Below the pieces are notes generated by a model. It searched no databases and was not told the origin of the DNA. It saw only the letters and a list, made by a program, of their open reading frames with translations. Shown piece after piece: positions 1 through 8,040 of a DNA stretch of 64,000 nt. Source of the stretch: Bacillota bacterium (GTDB taxonomy: Bacteria > Bacillota > Clostridia > Christensenellales > CAG-138). How positions within the stretch are numbered: the first letter of the stretch is position 1; the number at the start of each line of letters is the position of its first letter. Where the stretch lies: contig JAEWUO010000030.1 of the NCBI GenBank assembly GCA_023459335.1, positions 14,941-78,940 on the forward strand, given 5' to 3'. Position numbers and translations under genes: made by a program.

Positions 1-830
1 ACCGTTCGTTTTCGCTCAGCGATATTTCCTTTTCCCTGGATGCGGGGTACATCATGGGATTCATCGGCCCGAACGGCGCCGGAAAAACGACCACGCTGAA
101 ATGCATGCTCGGCCTGACGGCGCGGGACGGCGGCGGCGTGCAGATGTTTGGAAAGGACTTCTTCCAAAACGAGCTGGCGTTCAAGCAATCCATCGGCGTT
201 TCGTTCGGCGGCGTGGATTACTACGCCAAAACGAAAATCTGCACGATCACGGACGTCGTAAGCCGTTTTTATGGAAACTGGGATCAAAACGCGTATCGCT
301 CCTATATGGATCGTTTTCATCTGGATGAAACAAAAAAGCCTTCGGAACTCTCCGGCGGCATGAAGATCAAATACGCTTTGGCGCTCGCCATGTCCCACCA
401 TGCGAAACTGCTGATTCTGGACGAACCGACGAGCGGGCTGGACCCCGTCGCGCGGGACGACCTGCTCACACTGTTTCAGGAACTCATCGAAAGCGGCGAG
501 GTCAGCATTCTGTTTTCGACGCATATCACGAGCGATCTGGACAAGTGCGCCGATTTCATCACCTACATCGAAAACGGCCGCATGATCGCCAGCTGCGAAA
601 AGGACGAGCTGATCGCCTCCTACCGTATCGTCAAGGGAACGGAAGCACAGCGCGCGGGCATCGATTCGCGGCTCGTTTCCGCAAAAAAGCACGCGTACGG
701 CTTCACCGGACTGATCAGAACAAAGGATTTAAACAGCCGCGATACGGTCGTCATCGAACCGCCCACACTTGAGGATATCATGATCTATCACGCGAGAGAG
801 GAGAACCACCATGCGAAATCTGCTGAATAA
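1..830 (+). CDS. ABC transporter ATP-binding protein (5' end outside window)
   Basis: Nucleotide-binding subunit of an ABC-2 type exporter. The reading frame is open from base 3, so the gene begins upstream of the window; the first internal Met (base 54) falls inside the Walker A region and cannot be the start. Visible motifs are Walker A GPNGAGKTT, signature LSGGMK, Walker B LLILDEP followed by TSGLDP, and the switch His in STHIT. The C-terminal part carries the extra regulatory region usual for such exporters. The last 20 bases overlap the permease gene and the regulator gene follows directly, so the three are one translationally coupled operon. The substrate cannot be told; relatives with YtrA-type regulators respond to cell-envelope stress or antibiotics. 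Confidence 0.9.
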   Translation, partial: RSFSLSDISFSLDAGYIMGFIGPNGAGKTTTLKCMLGLTARDGGGVQMFGKDFFQNELAFKQSIGVSFGGVDYYAKTKICTITDVVSRFYGNWDQNAYRSYMDRFHLDETKKPSELSGGMKIKYALALAMSHHAKLLILDEPTSGLDPVARDDLLTLFQELIESGEVSILFSTHITSDLDKCADFITYIENGRMIASCEKDELIASYRIVKGTEAQRAGIDSRLVSAKKHAYGFTGLIRTKDLNSRDTVVIEPPTLEDIMIYHAREENHHAKSAE

Positions 831-1458
831 GGAATTCCGGCTTGTCATCAGCCCGGTCTATTTTCTGATTACCCTGTTGGGCGCGCTTCTGCTGATTCCG
901 CAGTGGGTGTTTTTCATCGCTCCAATGTATGTCCTGTTCATCGCCCTTCCAAACATCATCCAGTCGGCAAAAGCGCAAAAGGATATGGAGTTCACCATGC
1001 TCCTACCGGTCCGCAAAGGCGACGCGGTGCGCGCGAGAATCCTCGCGATCGCGATTTTGGAAGCGGTGCAGGTCGCCGTCGTTGCGGTTTTCGCGGCTCT
1101 GAACATCACCCTGTATCACACGCCGAATTTCTTCATCGATCCCGACGTGGCGTATATCGGCTGCGTATTCGCGATGTTCGGCGTGTTCAATATCGTCTTC
1201 TTTCCCATGCTTTATAAAACGGCGTATAAGCTGGCGGTGCCTCTGATCGTCGCGCTGGTGTCGATATTTCTGTTCACCTTTGGAATCGAATGGCTCGTGG
1301 TCGCCGTCCCCGCGGTCACGCGCGTGCTGGACGGCATCAGCCGGGACGCGCTGGTCGGCCAGATTCCCGTGCTGATCTGCGGCGCCGCTCTGTTCGTTCT
1401 CCTGACCTGGTTGTCCATCGGTATTTCGGTCAGGCGCTTCGAGCGGGTAGACGTATAA
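811..1458 (+). CDS. ABC-2 type permease subunit
   Basis: Integral membrane protein of 215 residues with about six hydrophobic segments, starting right after a short N-terminal cap (MRNLLNKEFRLVIS). It is the likely membrane partner of the ATPase that it overlaps by 20 bases. A GAGAGGAG ribosome site lies inside the ATPase gene just before its start. The short length, the position between ATPase and GntR gene and the NKEF-type N-terminus fit ABC-2 family permeases of small Firmicutes exporters. There is no sequence signature for the substrate. Its stop codon overlaps the start of the regulator gene (TAATG). Confidence 0.8.
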   Translation: MRNLLNKEFRLVISPVYFLITLLGALLLIPQWVFFIAPMYVLFIALPNIIQSAKAQKDMEFTMLLPVRKGDAVRARILAIAILEAVQVAVVAVFAALNITLYHTPNFFIDPDVAYIGCVFAMFGVFNIVFFPMLYKTAYKLAVPLIVALVSIFLFTFGIEWLVVAVPAVTRVLDGISRDALVGQIPVLICGAALFVLLTWLSIGISVRRFERVDV

Positions 1459-1835
1459 TGCAGCTCGATCTCGTCGTTTCGTCCGCTTCGGATAAACCGA
1501 TCTACCAGCAGCTTTTCGATCAGTTGTCCTCACAGATTCTGCGCGGGCAGCTGCGGGAGGGATATTGCCTGCCGCCGATCCGCACAGTGGCGAAAGAACT
1601 CCAGATCAGCGTCATCACCGTAAAAAAAGCGTGGGAGGATCTGGAGCGCGCGGGGCTGATCCATTCGATGGTCGGGCGGGGCTGCTTCGTCGCCCCGCTG
1701 AGCAGCTGCGAGCGGCAGGGCAAGCGAAACGAACTGGCGCTCAGCAAGCTCAAGAAAGACGTCGAGTTTTACAAGTCCCTCGGCATCGGCGAAGACGAGA
1801 TGATAGAGTTGATCAGAGAGTTTTATCGGGACTGA
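1458..1835 (+). CDS. GntR-family transcriptional regulator (YtrA/YhcF type)
   Basis: A protein of 125 residues with an N-terminal winged helix-turn-helix (about residues 10-75: KPIYQQLFDQLSSQI, then LPPIRTVAKELQIS, then the helix with TVKKAWEDLERAGLI and a wing ending in GRGCFVA) and a short C-terminal helical tail for dimerisation instead of a large effector domain. This is the YtrA-type architecture that regulates the ABC operon it belongs to. The start is the ATG that overlaps the permease stop; a longer reading frame upstream (from 1290) is only the permease read in another frame. Here the regulator is the last gene, whereas it is commonly the first. The 3' end overlaps the convergent Nudix gene by 23 bases. 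Confidence 0.88.
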   Translation: MQLDLVVSSASDKPIYQQLFDQLSSQILRGQLREGYCLPPIRTVAKELQISVITVKKAWEDLERAGLIHSMVGRGCFVAPLSSCERQGKRNELALSKLKKDVEFYKSLGIGEDEMIELIREFYRD

Positions 1836-2388
1836 TTTCTTCGCGCTCCCTATGCCAGACTTTCAGCGCCGCAACCTGCGTTTTCCCGTCCGGCACCTGC
1901 CCTCGTAAAATCATATCGACCAGCGTTTCCAGCGGGACCGTTTCCACGCGCAGAAATTCGTCCTCGTCAGGATGCGGCGCGCTCCGCGTCATGTTTCGCG
2001 CGAGGAAGAGATGAATCCGCTCGTCCATGACCGCGACGGAGGGATAGTATAATCCCAGCGGCGTCCATTCGTCCGCCGTCATCCCCGTCTCTTCCTCCAG
2101 TTCACGCCGGGCGCAGTGTTCCGGTTCCTCGCCTGCGTCGAGCTTGCCCGCCGGAATTTCGAGCAGCGCCTCCGCGAACGGATAGCGGTATTGCCGCACG
2201 AGGATGACGTTCCCGTCTTCGTCGAGCGGAACGACGGCGACCGCACCGGGATGGCGCATTACCTCGCGGATGGCGCTCTTACCGTTCGGCAGGCGTACGG
2301 TATCTTTGAAAAGGTGTACGATCTTTCCGTGATAAATCTCTTCCGAGGAGATTGGTTCTTCGTATAAACCATCGTGCTCGTTTGTCAT
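1813..2388 (-). CDS. nudF: Nudix hydrolase, probable ADP-ribose pyrophosphatase
   Basis: Hydrolyses nucleoside diphosphates linked to another moiety; the closest family is ADP-ribose pyrophosphatase, giving AMP and ribose 5-phosphate. The 191-residue protein has a complete Nudix box (GKLDAGEEPEHCARRELEEE followed by TGM), with the catalytic REUxEExGU part intact. The preceding beta strands (VAVVPLDEDGNVILVRQYRYP, read as two parts) and the AGKLDAGE turn are typical of the NudF/YqkG group. Start chosen at ATG behind CGGAG. It is convergent with the GntR gene and overlaps its last 23 bases. The substrate class is inferred from family resemblance. Confidence 0.9.
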   Translation of the reverse strand: MTNEHDGLYEEPISSEEIYHGKIVHLFKDTVRLPNGKSAIREVMRHPGAVAVVPLDEDGNVILVRQYRYPFAEALLEIPAGKLDAGEEPEHCARRELEEETGMTADEWTPLGLYYPSVAVMDERIHLFLARNMTRSAPHPDEDEFLRVETVPLETLVDMILRGQVPDGKTQVAALKVWHREREEISPDKTL

Positions 2389-2513
2389 TTCTCCGCTCCG
2401 TTCATATCTTTACTCGGTTCATATCTCATATAATTCTTTGTATTTTTCTTAAATCGATTTTACCATATTCCAACGGCGCCGGACAGTCTGTGTCCCGGCA
2501 TTGTTGATGATTG

Positions 2514-2542
2514 TTGCCAGCATAGATTTAACAGTATATAAT
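2514..2542 (+). promoter_or_regulatory. Sigma-70 type promoter for the uvsE gene
   Basis: TTGCCA at 2514-2519 and TATAAT at 2537-2542 are separated by 17 bases. The position, about 58 bases before the UvsE start codon, suits the vegetative promoter of this gene. No LexA-type box was recognised around it. Confidence 0.7.
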
Positions 2543-2599
2543 GGTTTTGACAGAGATGACTTCGTCCTCGCCCTCCCCCTCTAATAGAAGGTGACGACC

Positions 2600-3853
2600 A
2601 TGCACATCGGATATGCCTGTCTGACCGTCGCCGTGGAAGGCGCAAAAATACGAAACTGCACGCTGAAAACCGCTTCCCCGGAGCGGCTGATGGCGCTCGC
2701 GGGCGAGAACCTCTATGCGCTCGAGCGCATGATCGATTATAACATCTCGAACAACATCCGCCTCTATCGAATCAGCTCGGACCTTGTCCCCTTTGGCTCC
2801 AGCCTCGCAGCCGGATTGCCGTGGGATTCGTTTTTTATGCCGCAAATCACCCGCATCGCCGAAAAAATCAGGCGTAGCGGCATGCGCGTCTCCATGCACC
2901 CCGGACAGTACACGGTGCTCAATTCGCCCGACGGCGGCGTCGTACACCGCGCGATGCGCGATTTGTCGTATCACGCGCGCGTTCTCGACGCGCTGGGCCT
3001 CGGCGTTTCGCACAAGATCATTCTCCACGTCGGCGGGAAATATGGAGACGCCATTTCCGCGCGCACTCGTTTTGCCGCGGCATTCCGCGATCTCGATCCC
3101 GCCGTTTCCCGCCGCATCGCGCTTGAAAACGACGGAAGCATTTTCAACATATCCGAAGTGCTGGACCTCTGCTGTGCCATCGGCGCGCCCGCCGTCTACG
3201 ACAACCTGCACAACGCGATCCACCCCGCCGACCCGCTAAAAAGCGACGATCACTGGGTCAGTCTCTGCCGTGCGACCTGGAATCCGTCCGACGGCGCGCA
3301 AAAGACGCACTACTCTCAGCAGGATCCCGATAAACCGCGCGGCGCGCACTCGGAGACCGTTTCGATCAGCCGGTTTTTGGAATATGATCACGGAATTTCG
3401 GGTGAAAAACCGGATATCATGCTGGAAGTGAAGGATAAAAACCGCTCGGCGGTCAAGTGCCAGCTCTGCCTTTCTCCACCGGATCAGCGCCTGATGGAAA
3501 CCGAGTGGGGACGCTATAAATACTGCGTGCTGGAGCGCTCGCCGGAGGCATACGGAGAGATTCGCGCTATGCTGAAAGATAAGCGCGGAGACAGCGCGAT
3601 TGCCTTTTACACCCTTGTCGAGCGTGCGCTCGCGCTGCCGGAAAACAAAGGCCGCGCTCTCAACGCGCTGGAGCACGTCTGGGGTTATTTTCCCGAATGC
3701 GCCTCAAAAGCCGAGGCGCGAAGATACGCCGCCCTGCGCGACGGATTTGCGGCGGGCGCCGTTCCGCTCGGGCAGGTGAAACGCTTGTTGTACCGATTTG
3801 CGCAGCAGTACCGGCAGGATTACCTGCTCGGCTCATATTACTTTTTAAACTGA
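2600..3853 (+). CDS. uvsE: UV DNA damage endonuclease UvsE (UVDE)
   Basis: Nicks DNA 5' of UV photoproducts and abasic sites in an ATP-independent excision repair route. The protein has the UVDE TIM barrel: N-terminal MHIGYACLTV, LVPFGSS, the metal-site motif SMHPGQY, the ALENDG motif and the YDNLHNAI motif. It is about 417 residues, longer than the roughly 300-residue core because of a C-terminal extension (about residues 300-417) that is not needed for the core fold and is seen in some Firmicutes members. The ATG at 2600 is preferred to the GTG at 2591 because GAAGGTG lies at proper distance from it and the GTG lies within that site. Monocistronic behind its own promoter. Confidence 0.92.
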   Translation: MHIGYACLTVAVEGAKIRNCTLKTASPERLMALAGENLYALERMIDYNISNNIRLYRISSDLVPFGSSLAAGLPWDSFFMPQITRIAEKIRRSGMRVSMHPGQYTVLNSPDGGVVHRAMRDLSYHARVLDALGLGVSHKIILHVGGKYGDAISARTRFAAAFRDLDPAVSRRIALENDGSIFNISEVLDLCCAIGAPAVYDNLHNAIHPADPLKSDDHWVSLCRATWNPSDGAQKTHYSQQDPDKPRGAHSETVSISRFLEYDHGISGEKPDIMLEVKDKNRSAVKCQLCLSPPDQRLMETEWGRYKYCVLERSPEAYGEIRAMLKDKRGDSAIAFYTLVERALALPENKGRALNALEHVWGYFPECASKAEARRYAALRDGFAAGAVPLGQVKRLLYRFAQQYRQDYLLGSYYFLN

Positions 3854-3905
3854 CGAAAAAAATGCCGCCGAAACCGAATGACAACACAGGAAAGGAGCTG
3901 TTACC

Positions 3906-4721
3906 ATGGAAACTCGCACCGTACCCAAATGGCTCAAGTGGCTGATTCTGCTCTCATTGATCGCCATGCTCGCCGTCAACGCGCTCTCATCGATCCTTCC
4001 GATCAACGGTGTCACGCCAAAGGAAGTTTCCGACCGCTACCCCAACCTCTTCGTACCTGCGCCGCTGGCGTTTTCCATCTGGGGCGTGATCTATCTCCTC
4101 GTAATCGCTTACACGCTCTACCAGTTCGGGCTGTTCCGCAAAAAAGGAGAGGCGGTCAACGCCGCGCTTCTGACAAAAACCGGCGTCTTCTTCATCATTT
4201 CCAGCCTGTTCAATCTCTCCTGGATACTCGCCTGGCATTACGGCCAGCTCGCTCTGTCGTTCGTCATCCTCGCGCTGTTTCTGTTTACGATGATCCAGCT
4301 CCGCTTAAGCATCCGTGCCCGGGAACCGCTCTCTCTCAAAGAAAAATGGTTCGTCCGCCTGCCGTTTTCGGTCTATTTCGGCTGGATTACGGTCGCGACC
4401 ATCGCGGGCGCGGTCGCGCTACTCGTCGGGTACGGTTTTTCCGGTCTCGGCATCAGCGAACCCGCGTGGGCGGTGATCATTCTGCTCGTCGGTGCGGGTA
4501 TCGGAATCGCCACCGCGCTAACGTTCCGGGATATCGCGTATCTGCTCGTATTCGTCTGGGCATACACCAATATCCTGATGAACCATCTCTCCGCGTCCGG
4601 CTTTGCGGGCAGATATCCGGGGGTAATCGCCGTGCTGGCGTTCTGCCTCGCCGCGTTTATCGCGGTGATCTTCGCGCTTGCGCTGCGAAAAAAACCGGCG
4701 AAGTCACCGCATATCTCGTAA
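3906..4721 (+). CDS. TspO/MBR-like tryptophan-rich membrane protein
   Basis: Membrane protein of 271 residues with about seven or eight hydrophobic helices. The segments FSIWGVIYLL, NLSWILAWHY and FGWITVATIAG resemble the Trp-rich helices of the TspO/MBR family; it is longer than the five-helix TspO core (about 160 residues), as in the large Firmicutes branch. TspO proteins bind porphyrins and in Rhodobacter tune pigment gene expression. Start behind AAAGGAG. It precedes, by 69 bases and in the same direction, three carotenoid-tailoring type genes, which makes a link with isoprenoid pigments thinkable but unproven. Biochemical role in this lineage is unknown. Confidence 0.68.
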   Translation: METRTVPKWLKWLILLSLIAMLAVNALSSILPINGVTPKEVSDRYPNLFVPAPLAFSIWGVIYLLVIAYTLYQFGLFRKKGEAVNAALLTKTGVFFIISSLFNLSWILAWHYGQLALSFVILALFLFTMIQLRLSIRAREPLSLKEKWFVRLPFSVYFGWITVATIAGAVALLVGYGFSGLGISEPAWAVIILLVGAGIGIATALTFRDIAYLLVFVWAYTNILMNHLSASGFAGRYPGVIAVLAFCLAAFIAVIFALALRKKPAKSPHIS

Positions 4722-4790
4722 GGGTTAAGAGAATACTGTGCAATTCAAATGTATCTTGCACGCCATCCATCATAAGAACGGGGTGACGAC

Positions 4791-6380
4791 ATGAAAGACA
4801 CATGCGATGTACTCATCGTCGGCGCGGGCGCGGCAGGGCTGACCGCCGCGGCTTACTGCGCGAAAGCAGGGCTCGATACGCTCGTATGCGAGCGCGCGGA
4901 GCGGATCGGCGGCTTTGTTGGAAGTTTTGAACGCGAAGGATTCGTTTTCGACGCGGGCATCCGCGCGTTCGAAGACTCCGGCGTACTGACACCCATGCTG
5001 CGATCGCTGGGTATCCCGCTCGTTTTTTCGCAAAATCCGGTCACGATCGGCATTCAGGATCGCGCTGTACGGCTCGAAGGCGAGCGGGGTCTGCGGGATT
5101 ACGCCGATCTGTTCCGGTCGTTCTTTCCCGATCAGGCAGGAGCAATCGACGCGATCATCGCCGACATCACACGCGTCATGCGCTATATGGACGTGCTCTA
5201 TGGCATCGAAAACCCGCTCTTTCTCGAAGACGAGCGGAAAGATCCGCGGTACCTGACAAAAACGCTTCTGCCCTGGATGATCAAATACTCCCTCAACATC
5301 AAGAAGGCGGACAGACTGCGCGAACCGATCCGGCAATACCTAAAAAAGTTCACGACGTCCGAACCTCTCGTCGACATGATCTGCCAGCATTTTTTTGTGG
5401 ACACGCCCACATTCTTCGCGCTGAGCTATTTCGGGCTATATCTCGATTACCGCTATCCCGTCGGCGGAATGGGCATGCTTCCGGCAAAACTGGCGGAATT
5501 CATCGTTTTTCACAACGGCGAACTTCAAACCGGAGCGGAAGTTACGGGGGTTTTTCCGCTCGCACATACCGCCCGGCTCGCGGACGGACGCTCCGTGCGC
5601 TACCGCCAGCTCGTCTGGGCCGCCGATCAGACAGCGCTCTACCGCGCGCTGGGCGAACCTGCCGCAAAACAAACGCTGCGTCAAAAAGCGCTCGTCGAAC
5701 GAAGCCGCGGCATCGATTCCGTGCTGACCGTGTTCGTGGCGGCGGATACCGCCCCTGTCGAGATCGCCGCCGCCTGCGGCGCGCACGCGTTCTATACGGC
5801 CTCCACTTTGGGGTTATCTGCGCTGCCGGACTGGCATTCCGCCGCTCGCGAAGGGTTCGATTCGCTGAAGAACTGGGTCATCTCGTATTTGGAAAAGACG
5901 ACTTACGAAATCTCAACGCCAGCTTTGCGGGACGCATCTCTCGCGCCCGCCGGAAAGGCCGGGCTGATCGTCAGCACGCTCTTCGATTATGAACTGACGA
6001 AATACTTTTTCGATGCCGGCGAATATGATTCCCTCAAGTCGCTCGCACAGGATACCGTTTTGCGCGTGCTCGGTACCATGCTCCTGCCGCGCCTGCCGGA
6101 GCGCGTCATTTTTTCACTTTGTTCCACGCCGCTGACGATCGAGCGCGAAACGGGCGCGCGGCACGGCGCCATTACGGGCTGGGCGCATACGAATTCCCCA
6201 ATGCCCGCCGTTCATCGCTTTGGCGAAATTCGCAAGGCCATCCGCACCGGGCTGACAGACGTCCTGCAGTGCGGCATGTGGACCTTCAGTCCCGCGGGTA
6301 TGCCCGTCTCCATCATCACCGGCAAACTCGCGGCGGACGAAGCAATCCGCCGGCTGAAACGTCCGAGGGCAGCAACATGA
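4791..6380 (+). CDS. FAD-dependent phytoene desaturase/oxidase-like protein (CrtI/CrtN/CrtP family)
   Basis: Flavoprotein of 529 residues of the carotenoid desaturase/amine oxidase superfamily. The N-terminal dinucleotide-binding motif is VLIVGAGAAGLTAAAYCAKA, ending in an acidic residue (CERAERIGG). The C-terminal FAD region reads GMWTFSPAGMPVSIITGKLA. This length and organisation match bacterial carotenoid desaturases and terminal oxidases. The downstream CrtQ-like glycosyltransferase and CrtO-like acyltransferase support a role on a C30 carotenoid or another polyprenoid acid. No squalene/phytoene synthase is in the window, so the substrate is uncertain. Stop codon overlaps the next start (ATGA), so the pair is translationally coupled. 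Confidence 0.82.
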   Translation: MKDTCDVLIVGAGAAGLTAAAYCAKAGLDTLVCERAERIGGFVGSFEREGFVFDAGIRAFEDSGVLTPMLRSLGIPLVFSQNPVTIGIQDRAVRLEGERGLRDYADLFRSFFPDQAGAIDAIIADITRVMRYMDVLYGIENPLFLEDERKDPRYLTKTLLPWMIKYSLNIKKADRLREPIRQYLKKFTTSEPLVDMICQHFFVDTPTFFALSYFGLYLDYRYPVGGMGMLPAKLAEFIVFHNGELQTGAEVTGVFPLAHTARLADGRSVRYRQLVWAADQTALYRALGEPAAKQTLRQKALVERSRGIDSVLTVFVAADTAPVEIAAACGAHAFYTASTLGLSALPDWHSAAREGFDSLKNWVISYLEKTTYEISTPALRDASLAPAGKAGLIVSTLFDYELTKYFFDAGEYDSLKSLAQDTVLRVLGTMLLPRLPERVIFSLCSTPLTIERETGARHGAITGWAHTNSPMPAVHRFGEIRKAIRTGLTDVLQCGMWTFSPAGMPVSIITGKLAADEAIRRLKRPRAAT

Positions 6381-7471
6381 CTGGTTTCTGGATTGAGCTT
6401 GCGGTTCTGCTGCTTGGTTTGGCTTCGGCGGCGCTCCTCTTCTGGCGCATCCCGCGCCTGCCGGATGCGCGGAACGCCGAAGGCTCCCGCGTTTCGGTCG
6501 TCATCCCCGCGCGCAATGAAGAGCATACGATACCGCTGTTGCTTGCGGATTTAAAAAAACAATCGTACCCCCCGCTGGAAGTCCTCGTTGTGGACGACGG
6601 TTCGGAGGACGACACGGCGCAGCTCGCACGTTCCTTAGGCGCAGACGTACTCTCCCTGCCGGAGAAACCCGCGGATTGGATCGGCAAAAGCTGGGCCTGC
6701 CATCAGGGCGCAAAGGCCGCCCGCGGCGATGTCTTCGTCTTTCTGGATGCGGACGTGCGCCTTTCGCAGGACGGTCTGCGCCGTATCGTGTGTGCTTATG
6801 AAGCGTATGGGACGATATCCGTCCAACCTTACCATATCATGCGGAAGCCCTACGAGCAGAGCGCCCTGTTCTTCAACCTTATACAGATCGGCGCAAACGG
6901 AACCGCGCTGCCGAAAGCGCTCCATATCGGTTTGTTCGGCCCGGTCATCGCCATTTCGCGCGCGGATTATTTCGCAGCTGGCGGGCACGAGGCAGTCAGA
7001 TCCGCCGTCGTGGAAGATATGGCGCTCGCGCGAAATCTGCGGCGTGCGAATATTCCTTATTCCGTCTTTGTCGGAGACGCCGGCGTATCGTTTCGTATGT
7101 ATCCTGCCGGATTTCGATCCCTCTGGCAGGGGTTTACGAAAAATCTCGCAACGGGCGCGGCCAGAACGCCGGTTTCGCTCTTTCTGCCTGTCTCGCTGTT
7201 TCTTGCTTCCGTTATCTCCGCGCCGCTCCATCTGATCCTCTCCCTCGCGCGCGGCGAACCGCTCGCCCTGCTTTACGGTGCGCTGTATCTTCTCTGGGCG
7301 GTCGTGCTTTTTTTGCTCGGCAGGCGCATCGGTCGGTTTTCTTTACTGACGCCGGTCCTCTACCCCCTGCCGCTGGCGGTGTTCCTGCTGGTGTTTTTTT
7401 ACTCTGTCTTTTTACGATTGTTTCACGGAAAAGTATGCTGGAAAGGACGGGTTATCAAACCCGAACGGTGA
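6377..7471 (+). CDS. Family 2 glycosyltransferase, CrtQ-like
   Basis: Membrane-anchored inverting glycosyltransferase of 364 residues. One N-terminal hydrophobic helix is followed by the GT-A fold: VSVVIPARNEEHTIP, LVVDDGSEDDT, the DxD motif FLDADVRLS, and three or four C-terminal hydrophobic helices. This is the layout of CrtQ, which glycosylates 4,4'-diaponeurosporenoic acid in staphyloxanthin synthesis. The start is the ATG overlapping the stop of the flavoprotein; a longer upstream frame (from 6119) lies within that gene and is not coding. The acyltransferase gene follows after three bases. A different lipid acceptor cannot be excluded. Confidence 0.82.
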   Translation: MTGFWIELAVLLLGLASAALLFWRIPRLPDARNAEGSRVSVVIPARNEEHTIPLLLADLKKQSYPPLEVLVVDDGSEDDTAQLARSLGADVLSLPEKPADWIGKSWACHQGAKAARGDVFVFLDADVRLSQDGLRRIVCAYEAYGTISVQPYHIMRKPYEQSALFFNLIQIGANGTALPKALHIGLFGPVIAISRADYFAAGGHEAVRSAVVEDMALARNLRRANIPYSVFVGDAGVSFRMYPAGFRSLWQGFTKNLATGAARTPVSLFLPVSLFLASVISAPLHLILSLARGEPLALLYGALYLLWAVVLFLLGRRIGRFSLLTPVLYPLPLAVFLLVFFYSVFLRLFHGKVCWKGRVIKPER

Positions 7472-7474
7472 ACG

Positions 7475-7984
7475 ATGCAAGTCTTTTTTCCGGGCACGTT
7501 CGTGACGCTCGTATTGATTTTCGCGATCTGGGCGCTGGTTCCATTGCTGTTCGCCTGGCTTTGCCTGTTTTTACCGGACAGGTTTTTTACTCCGAACCGC
7601 TTTTTCTGGCAATCACACGGTTGGGAACAGGGAGGGCGTATCTATGAAACGCTGTTCCGCATCAAAAGCTGGAAATATCTGCTGCCGGACGGCGGCAACG
7701 TCTGGAAATCGCGCGGGTACCAGAAACGCAGACTGGCAGACTATACAGAGGAAAATCTGAAGCGTTTTCTCATCGAATCCGCGCGCGGCGAACTGACGCA
7801 CTGGCTTGGCATCCTCCCCTTCTGGGTGTTCGGATTCTTCGCGCCGCCGTATGTCGTTTGGATCATGCTCGCTTACGCTTTGATCGTCAACCTGCCCTGC
7901 ATCCTTGCGCAGCGGTATAATCGCCCGCGCGTTTTCGCGCTGCTGGCGCGGCGCTACCCCGATTCGCCCGAAAATCAAGCCTGA
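7475..7984 (+). CDS. CrtO-like glycosyl-carotenoid acyltransferase
   Basis: Small membrane protein of 169 residues with hydrophobic segments at about 9-33 and 107-145. The central part, with ESHGWE-like FWQSHGWEQGGRIYE, IKSWKYLLPDGG and RGELTHWL, resembles CrtO, which esterifies the sugar of glycosylated diaponeurosporenoate in the last step of staphyloxanthin formation. It is the last gene of the three-gene unit and is followed at once by a strong terminator. Assignment rests on motif resemblance and on the gene order shared with the crtP-crtQ-crtO type module. Confidence 0.75.
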   Translation: MQVFFPGTFVTLVLIFAIWALVPLLFAWLCLFLPDRFFTPNRFFWQSHGWEQGGRIYETLFRIKSWKYLLPDGGNVWKSRGYQKRRLADYTEENLKRFLIESARGELTHWLGILPFWVFGFFAPPYVVWIMLAYALIVNLPCILAQRYNRPRVFALLARRYPDSPENQA

Positions 7985-7992
7985 AACAGCGC

Positions 7993-8034
7993 ATACAAAC
8001 GCCCGCCGGTTTCCCGGCGGGCGTTTGTATTCTT
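7993..8034. terminator. Bidirectional hairpin terminator between convergent genes
   Basis: A perfect inverted repeat (ATACAAACGCCCGCCGG and its complement) with a three-base loop, followed by a T-rich stretch on the plus strand and preceded by an A-containing stretch serving the minus strand. It lies between the CrtO-like gene and the convergent PAS/HD-GYP gene. Confidence 0.9.
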
Positions 8035-8040
8035 CACTGA

